From Nymphaea colorata (Eukaryota; Streptophyta; Magnoliopsida; Nymphaeales; Nymphaeaceae): 64,000 bases of DNA. The translations under genes were made by a program, and so were the position numbers. The stretch spans positions 11,334,106-11,398,105 of the forward strand of contig NC_045141.1 in the NCBI RefSeq assembly GCF_008831285.2. Direction: 5' to 3'. Position 1 is the first letter of the stretch; each line of letters starts with the position of its first letter. Below are positions 57,464 through 64,000 of the stretch, piece after piece. The notes beneath the pieces were generated by a model, which was given only the letters and a program-made list of their open reading frames with translations, had not been told where the DNA came from and searched no databases.

Positions 57464-59033
57464 TGAGAAAGAAAGAGGATGAGAAACTAATTTTAACGTG
57501 GTTCAGAATAATCCTACTCCACGATCTGAGTCCTTGAACTTTCCAGTGGACTGGTTTCCTTTCAAATGGGATTTATATAGTTTTTACAAATGAATTCGGA
57601 TTCAAATCACACACCATTTTCTGTGCTCTTTTCCCTCCTTTCCATCTACAATTTTGATTCCTTAAACTAGATATGTGCACAATCCTTTACCAAAAATTGT
57701 GCACTAAGGTGTGTAAAGATCAAAATAGTCTTGTATAAGTAAAAGAATGCTATTTAGAAGAATAAAAAAAGTCATAAAAAGTTAAAAGTCTAAAAGAACA
57801 TTTCTTCATAAAAATTTTTGAAAATACACCAAACACCATATTTTTTCTTTAGTGTACATTTGTGCATGCAATTTGATCTCCTCCCATCAAAACTAGTTAT
57901 GTGCACACCCTTATGCTTGGAAAATTGTGTGTAGTAGTGTATAATAACCAAAATACCCCTCAATAAAGTTTTTTAGAAGAACAAAATGAGGTTATAAGAG
58001 AGTTAACAGTCTAAAATATACAGTTTTTATATAAACTTTCAAAAATACCTCAACCTCCCTTCATTTTTTTTTAGTATGTAATATCCAAAATACCCTTGTA
58101 TAAGTAAAAAAGGATTGTTTTTAAAAGGACAAAAAGAGGTTATGAAAAAACATAAGTCTAAAATGTGCATTTATTTATATAAAATTTTGAAAATACTCCA
58201 ACCTGCTTTATTTTTTTTCTTTTGGTGCATATTTGTACTTGGACAGCCGTCTGCAAGCAATTCAATCTCTTTAGATCGAAAGTGGTTATGTGTACACTCC
58301 TGTATACGAAAAATTATGCACATTGGTGTATACTGCCTACAATGCTAATGTATAAGTTAAAAAAAGAAAGCTATTTAAAAGAACAAAAATGAGCTATGAA
58401 AAAGTTAAAAGTCTAAAATGTACATTTCTTTTAAAAAAAAAGTCAAAAGTATCCAAACCCTCACCATTTTTCCTTTGGTGTTTGTTTGTGCATACACTGT
58501 CTTGTGCACACAACATGATCTCCTCATATCGCGGTTATGTGCACCTCGTGCATAAAAGTTGTACATAAGAATGTACAATGACCAAGATAGCCTTGTACAA
58601 GTAAAACAAAAGAAAGCTTTTTAGAATGGCAAAAAAGGTTTTGAAAAAAGTTAATAGTCTAAAACAATGTATACTTCTTCATAAAAAATTTTCAAAATAC
58701 CCAAATATCCTTTCTTTTCTCATTTGTTGTATGCTTGTGTGTGCAACGCCCCTGTGCACACAACTCGATCTATTCACGTTGAAACTAGTTATGTGCACAC
58801 CCCCATATGCGAGAAGTTGTGCTCATGGGTATGTAATGTTCAACTTACTCCTGTATAAGCAAAAACAAAGATAGTTTTTTAGAAGGGCAAAAAAGAATTA
58901 TGGAAAAGTTAAAAGTTTAAAATATAGATTTTTTATAAAAAAAATCAAAAATACTCCACCACTCTTTGTTTTTTCCTTTGTTATATATGTTTATGTGTAA
59001 ACTACCTTGTGCACAATACTTGATTTCTTCAAA

Positions 59034-59370
59034 CTAAGTCACTGAACTCTTCTATTTTACTACCGCACCCGAGTTGCATCGAGTTGGGTGCACACCAGAT
59101 ATGGGTGCGGCTTCGACTCACACCCGAGCCCAATTAGAATGACATATTACTAAATTACTTATATAAAATATGTTGTTCTAATATTTTTCTATGCAATACA
59201 ATTATTCAAGTATGTTATATACATTAATAACTAAATTGTAATAATAATTTATATATATAATAAATTAAATAATAATAAATACTCTCACTGTACCGTCACA
59301 CCTAAATTTTTTGGGATGTACTGTTCCAGCACCGGCACCCGCACCCGCACCACACTATCTCGTGACATAG
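59034..59370 (-). mobile_element. hAT-like MITE copy 2, inserted in the array
   Basis: 337 bp, related to 44154-44530 in opposite orientation: plus-strand ends CTAAGTCAC...GTGACATAG. The flanking 8-bp target duplication TCTTCAAA (59026-59033 and 59371-59378) is perfect. The CACCGGCACCCGCACCCGCA run near the right end and the AT-rich core correspond to copy 1. It has no coding frame. Confidence 0.9.
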
Positions 59371-60460
59371 TCTTCAAATATAAACTAGTTATGCACATAA
59401 CCCTATGCATGAAAAATAGTGCATAGGAGTGTGTAATGACCAAAATATTATCTTATAAGTAAGAAGGTGTTTTAAAAGGACAAAAATGAGTTATGAAAAA
59501 GTAAACAGTCTAAAATATACACTTATTTATAAAAAATTTTGAAAATACCCCAACCCCCTTCTTTTCTCATTTTGTGTGTGCAAAACTCAGTGCATGCAAC
59601 TCAATCTCCTTAGATCCAAACTGGTTATGTGTACCCCATCACACATGAAAAAATTACATACATGTGTGTATAATGATTAAATTACCCTGTTTAAGTAAAA
59701 AAAAAAAAAAAAAGATTTTTAGAAGGACAAAAATTGATTATAAAAAACTTAAAGTTTAAAGTGTAGATTGATTTATAAAAATTTTGAAAATACCTCAACC
59801 TTTCTTCTTTTCTTGCTTTTGGTACATATTTGTGTATGCACAGTTCTATAAACACAACTCGATCAACTCAAATCAAAACTAATTAGGTGCACACTCCCGT
59901 GTATGAACAATTGTACATAGGTGTATAATGACCAAAATATCATTGTATTAGTGAGGGATAAAAGGGGTTATGAAAAAGTTAGAAGTCTAAATGCACATTT
60001 CTTTATAAAACATTTTGGGAATACCCCAACTCCCATGTTTTTTCCTTTAGTGTATATTTATGTGTGCACAACCCTATGCCTGCAAACTTAAATCAATGCT
60101 ATTTATGTACAACCCTATGCCTGCAAACTTAAATCAATGCTATTTATGTGCACACCCCAATGCATGAAAACTTGTACACAGGTGTGTAATTAACAAAATA
60201 CTCCAAGAAAGCTTTTAAAAGCACATGAAAGGGTTATGAGAAAGTTAAAAGTCTAAAATGTACATTTCTTTATAATAAATTTTGAAAAAAGTTAAAAGTC
60301 TAAAATGTACATTTCTTTATAATAAATTTTGAAAGTACCTCAACCCCCTTCTTTTTTTTGCTTTTTTGTATTTAAGTGTTTGCAGAACTCTGTGCATGCA
60401 ATTTGATCTACTCAAATCAAAACTGTTATGTTTAAATCTCCACGAAAAATTATACAAAGG

Positions 60461-60735
60461 GATGTGTAATGACCAAAAGACACCTGTTTAAGCAAAAAAA
60501 TGAGAGATTTTTTAAAATGACAAGATGAGTTACAACAAAGTTAAATATCTAAATTGTACATATCTTTGTAAAAAATTTTGAAAATAACCCAAGCCCTCTT
60601 GTGTAATGACCAAAAGACACCTGTTTAAGCAAAAAAATGAGAGATTTTTTAAAATGACAAGATGAGTTACAACAAAGTTAAATATCTAAAATGTACATAT
60701 CTTTGTAAAAAATTTTGAAAATAACCCAAGCCCTC
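60461..60735 (+). repeat. Near-perfect ~135-bp direct duplication in array part 2
   Basis: The segment from GTGTAATGACCAAAAGACAC to ATAACCCAAGCCCTCTT occurs twice in a row with almost no differences, while neighbouring array units are strongly diverged. Confidence 0.9.
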
Positions 60736-61465
60736 TTCTTTTTTCTTTGTTGTACATTTGTGGGTGCACAACCCTCGATCTCTTCAGGGCGAAAGTGGTT
60801 ATATGTACATTCTCGTGCTTGAGAACTGTGCCCGTGATTGTGTGACCAAAGTTTGGATGTTTGAGTAAAAAAGGAAAGTTTTTTAAAAGGACAAAAGTGG
60901 GTTATGAAAAAAATTCCAAGTCTAAAATACACATTTTTTATAAATTTTTTTGAAAATACCCTAACCCCTTTCTTTTTTGTTTCGTGTACAGTTGTGCACA
61001 TACAACCCCTATGCACACAACTCAATCTCCTCAAATAACAAATTGATTATGTGCACATGCATGAAAAAATTTTAACGGTGGTTGTGTGTAATACCGAAAA
61101 TACCCCTATATAAGTAAAGCTTACAGGTTATGTAAACACCCTATGCATGAAAAATTGTGCATATGGGAGCGTGGTGACCAAAATATTTCTGTATAAGAAA
61201 CAAAAGATAGCTTTTTAGAAGGCCCAAATGACTTATGAAATGTTAGAAGTTTAAAATGTACATTTTTTATAAAAAAATTAGAAAGTACCCCAATTCCCCT
61301 ACTTTTTTTTGTTTTGGTATATATTTGTGCATGTACCGTCTTATGCTCACAACTGGTTCTCCTCTCTACATTTGTCAGCTCAAAATACTTGTCTTGGAAA
61401 TTACATCTCTTGGAAATTACATCAAAAGGTTTAAGAATATATTCATTGTGGTTGTTGTTAGAGGT

Positions 61466-61730
61466 GGGCATCTACCCAACAGGTACCCCGTACCCAATCA
61501 GGGTTCGGGTTCTAACCCGAAAAACCGGTTCGGATCGGTTTAATATGTTTTTAATATTATTTTTATTTTATTAATAATATATATTTTATTAATAATATAT
61601 ATTTTATTACTAAAAATATATATTATATTTAAAAATATTTTATATTTAAAAAATATTTTTTATTTTTACCAAACCAAGCCCGAACACGGGTTTCGGGCAT
61701 CAGCCCGGGCCAGCCTGTTGGCCAGACCTA
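61466..61730. repeat. GC-ended, AT-cored interspersed repeat, copy 3
   Basis: Begins GTGGGCATCTACCCAACAGG and ends GGCCAGCCTGTTGGCCAGAC. The inner ends GGGTTCGGGTTCTAACCCG and CCCGAACACGGGTTTCGGGC enclose ~130 bases of TATATTTTATTAATAA-type sequence. Same design as 18230-18505 and 23205-23515. The plus-strand frame across its start is chance. Confidence 0.62.
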
Positions 61731-63025
61731 CTTGTTGTGTAAGCAGTGCCCCAAGTTATTGTTGCAGTGAAGACCACTATAGTGAGGGCACATGCAATCA
61801 TCAACCCATAGTGAGAGGTTTGAATTTACACTTCATGGAGCTGATCTCTAACCGTATTCTTAGAAAGATTTTGGTCAACAACAGCGTCCCAAAGATACTA
61901 ATTTATCATGATCTCGTTGCCGGAAGAACAAATCGCCATGATTGATGTCTTTTACGGAAAAATTAATTAACTCAATCGATCGCAAAAGAGTACCAATATA
62001 ACTGGAAACAATTGCAGAATTAACAATTTCATGAATGTAATGATGTTATTCTATGTTTAGTGATCAATTTATTGACATAGATGACACTCTATTGGAGGGA
62101 TATGTTGAAGCGCACATAAAAATCCCCATCTCCGACAGTCCAAAAATGAAAAGAATATCTTGGCGCGCATAACAACAATTTTGGAGTTTGTTTTTTATGT
62201 TTCACCTAAGCACATGAAGCTGATCTTCCCCAAAAATGTCTAAAAATTATAATTTGGTAATTGTAAAAATTTTGAAAAATGCAGTTTGCCGCTATCAAAA
62301 GTTAAAAAAAAAAAAAACCATTTATTCATGCCATTTGTCGCCCCCACCCCCTTTCAGGTGAAAAAAAATCCTAGCTCTGCCCTTGGATATGAACCTGGAT
62401 TTAACTCAAAAGACACTAGTACTGTTGCATGGTCTGAGTTTAGTGATCTGCCTAATTTCCGAATATTGAGGTGCTAGTACAAGGTCCAACTCCAAACTTA
62501 ACTGGCTTGTAATAGACAGAACCATTTCCAGGTCGTATAAAGATCTCAAACAAATGTGAATGAATGGGGCATACCTGATGATTGATCCAATTTCAAATCC
62601 ATTTTTCAGATTTGAGAAAGAAATTTGGAACCAATTACTTATTGGAAATGGATTCAGTATGCTTATCCATGAATCTAAATCTAAGTTTAAGGACTCCACA
62701 GGAGTCTGTTTATCCGTCATGAGGTCTTATGCTTGTCGGGTCCGAGTTCAAATTTGAATCCAATCATATAGAATCCAGTTAAGTCAAATTTGGTAAAGGT
62801 GGAATTGTGACCCATATCTGAATCATTGTCATCCTTACTAACCTAGGTTCCTGAACCAGAAATCTTATTGCCTACTAGCAGGTAGCTATCAGACCCTCGT
62901 CTACATCGTTAATTCTGATGAAATCAACGTAAAACGCAAATTTTAAATATGAAACCCAAGTTGCTTTTCAAAATTATAAATACCCCTCAAAGAAGGTAAT
63001 TAAGGGTTTCATATAACAAAACTAG
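61731..63025. other. Non-coding stretch, nothing recognised
   Basis: Short chance frames only. CACCCCCTTTCAGGTG and AGCTCTGCCCTTG near 62345-62392 recall the worn end of a GGGGCGGAGC-type repeat. Confidence 0.45.
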
Positions 63026-63490
63026 GGCTGCACACTAGCCGAGTTGAACCCGAGCTTGGCCAACTCAAGTTCGACTCAGCTTAAACTACTCGAGCTCGAG
63101 TTCAGCTCGAACTCGAGCCGAGCACCTTATAACAAGCTTGAGCTGAACTCGACGTTTAACCCATTTAACTTGTTAGACGTTAACTCGCTTGGCGTTAACT
63201 CGTATAAGCATTTACTCGTGTAAGCGTTAACTCATGTAACTCCTTTAACTCGTGTAACTTGTGAAAATTTGTTTTTACCTTGAAAGTTAAAACCGGTGAA
63301 CCAGTTTTTGTCAGTATTATAGAGTACGGTTTGCGAGTCGAGTCAAATATAAATGAGTCGAGTTCCTGAAACTCGAACTCGACTTGTTTATCATTTCAAG
63401 TATCTTTATAAGTTAGAACTGGGCTAGTTAATAAACGAGTCGAGCACAAGCTAGTTTTTTCGAGCGAGTTCGAGTTGAGCTCGAGTTATT
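63026..63490. repeat. CTCGAG-rich interspersed element, second copy
   Basis: Starts GGGCTGCACACTAGCCGAGT. Both ends are dense in CTCGAGCTCGAG, GAACTCGAGCC and GAGTTCGAGTTG in both orientations. The centre has repeated GTTAACTCGT/TGTAACTCG words. Similar in composition to 48498-49240. Non-coding. Confidence 0.55.
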
Positions 63491-64000
63491 TGAATGGTTT
63501 TGTAAATCCCTCAAATAAATAGTTTGACTTTTATATCTGCACCTTAATCTATAGATGTCCTTGAAATACATGGCCGAGATGATTCCTATCGAAGGCTGGC
63601 ACAATTGACATAGGCATTCTCGTTTTTCTTTTGGCCATAATGATCAAACTGGTTTTATGTCGTTGGCCACTCCCATTTCATTACTTCCTCTCCTTTTCTT
63701 CTTATCAACAATTCAATCCAAAAGTCCATCCCCGCATGCCCTCCACCCAAACCATCCTTGGTATGTAAATTGTATACATGTGACATAAATTGGATCCGTT
63801 CTCTTCTAATATTTAAGTTGGAACGAATATGTGAATGGCTACAGTATAGACAATAATATGAATAAAAAAATATTTGTTATGCTACTTCTGAAATTAATCT
63901 TAGGGGTTTTTCACAATAACCTTCATTGGTTTTTCATATTCATGCACAGTCATTCTATATTCAAATATATTAATCAAATGTTCCAATATGCATAACATAG
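63491..64000. other. Window end, nothing recognised
   Basis: AT-rich DNA without a coding frame or element end that I can support. Confidence 0.5.

Larger units (their letters stand above)
54613..57666 (-). repeat. Right arm of the ~3.1-kb inverted duplication
   Basis: Reverse-complement copy of 44652-47755. Read on the minus strand from 57666: end of LTR1, primer site (57452-57463), gag, protease, two RNase H tails, LTR2 (55436-55021) and flank. Encoded pieces are near-identical to the left arm. Its inner end falls exactly after the TTA of the Harbinger-like element, and its outer end falls inside an array unit. Confidence 0.93.
57667..61465 (+). repeat. Degenerate tandem array, part 2 (~15 units)
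   Basis: Same unit and same orientation as 48025-52248. It starts mid-unit at CTAGATATGTGCACAATCC, about 65 bases of unit later than where part 1 stops, so both parts were once one array. A MITE copy sits at 59034-59370. Fresh local duplications occur at 60077-60150, 60240-60335 and 60461-60735. The long open frames on the minus strand (for example 60678-61034) only reflect the repeated sequence. Confidence 0.88.

Noticed and set aside
60678-61471. Two ~117-codon minus-strand frames
   Set aside because: They follow the tandem array units, with the same repeated words in shifted frames elsewhere; no protein family is visible.

Overview
This is a transposable-element-rich stretch of a flowering-plant nuclear genome. 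It is AT-rich, with no bacterial-type operons and no rRNA or tRNA gene that I could see. Several families of degenerate LTR retrotransposons carry plant-type signals: primer sites matching initiator tRNA-Met, a Tekay/Del-like chromodomain tail, and PIF/Harbinger-like and hAT-like short elements. I found no complete host gene. Two short exon-like open frames (284-463 on + and 25736-26023 on -) and one captured host-gene exon fragment inside a transposon (54252-54317) are the only host-coding candidates. I cannot name the species.

Layout. 1-4418: flank without a firm gene. 4424-11183: a structurally complete but dead Ty1/copia element on the minus strand, with 405-bp LTRs and a perfect 5-bp target duplication. 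11.2-25.7 kb: non-coding DNA with small inverted-repeat elements, simple repeats and local duplications. 26.1-29.8 kb: a second, internally deleted copia relic (-). 30.1-34.4 kb: a Ty3/gypsy relic (-). 34.75-43.63 kb: a Tekay-like gypsy element (+) with a ~3-kb 3' LTR and a truncated 5' LTR. 43.63-47.35 kb: a rearranged copia deletion derivative.

The most unusual part is 44.6-61.5 kb. A degenerate tandem array (about 30 units of roughly 200-260 bp, all in one orientation) is split in two. Between the halves lie a PIF/Harbinger-like element (52252-54609, TTA target duplication) carrying an LMBR1-like exon fragment, and, directly abutting it, a ~3.05-kb inverted near-identical copy of the copia cluster at 44652-47755. 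Junction bases fit break repair at the transposon end with templated filler DNA. A MITE-like family with 8-bp target duplications occurs twice in opposite orientation (44154-44530 and 59034-59370); for the first copy a paralogous empty site lies in the same window.

The retroelements do not cooperate as a pathway. They are nested and decaying layers. Most in-frame stops that I checked can be explained by single C-to-T or G-to-A changes, as expected for long-methylated DNA. All boundaries were read by eye; identities and unit counts are estimates.
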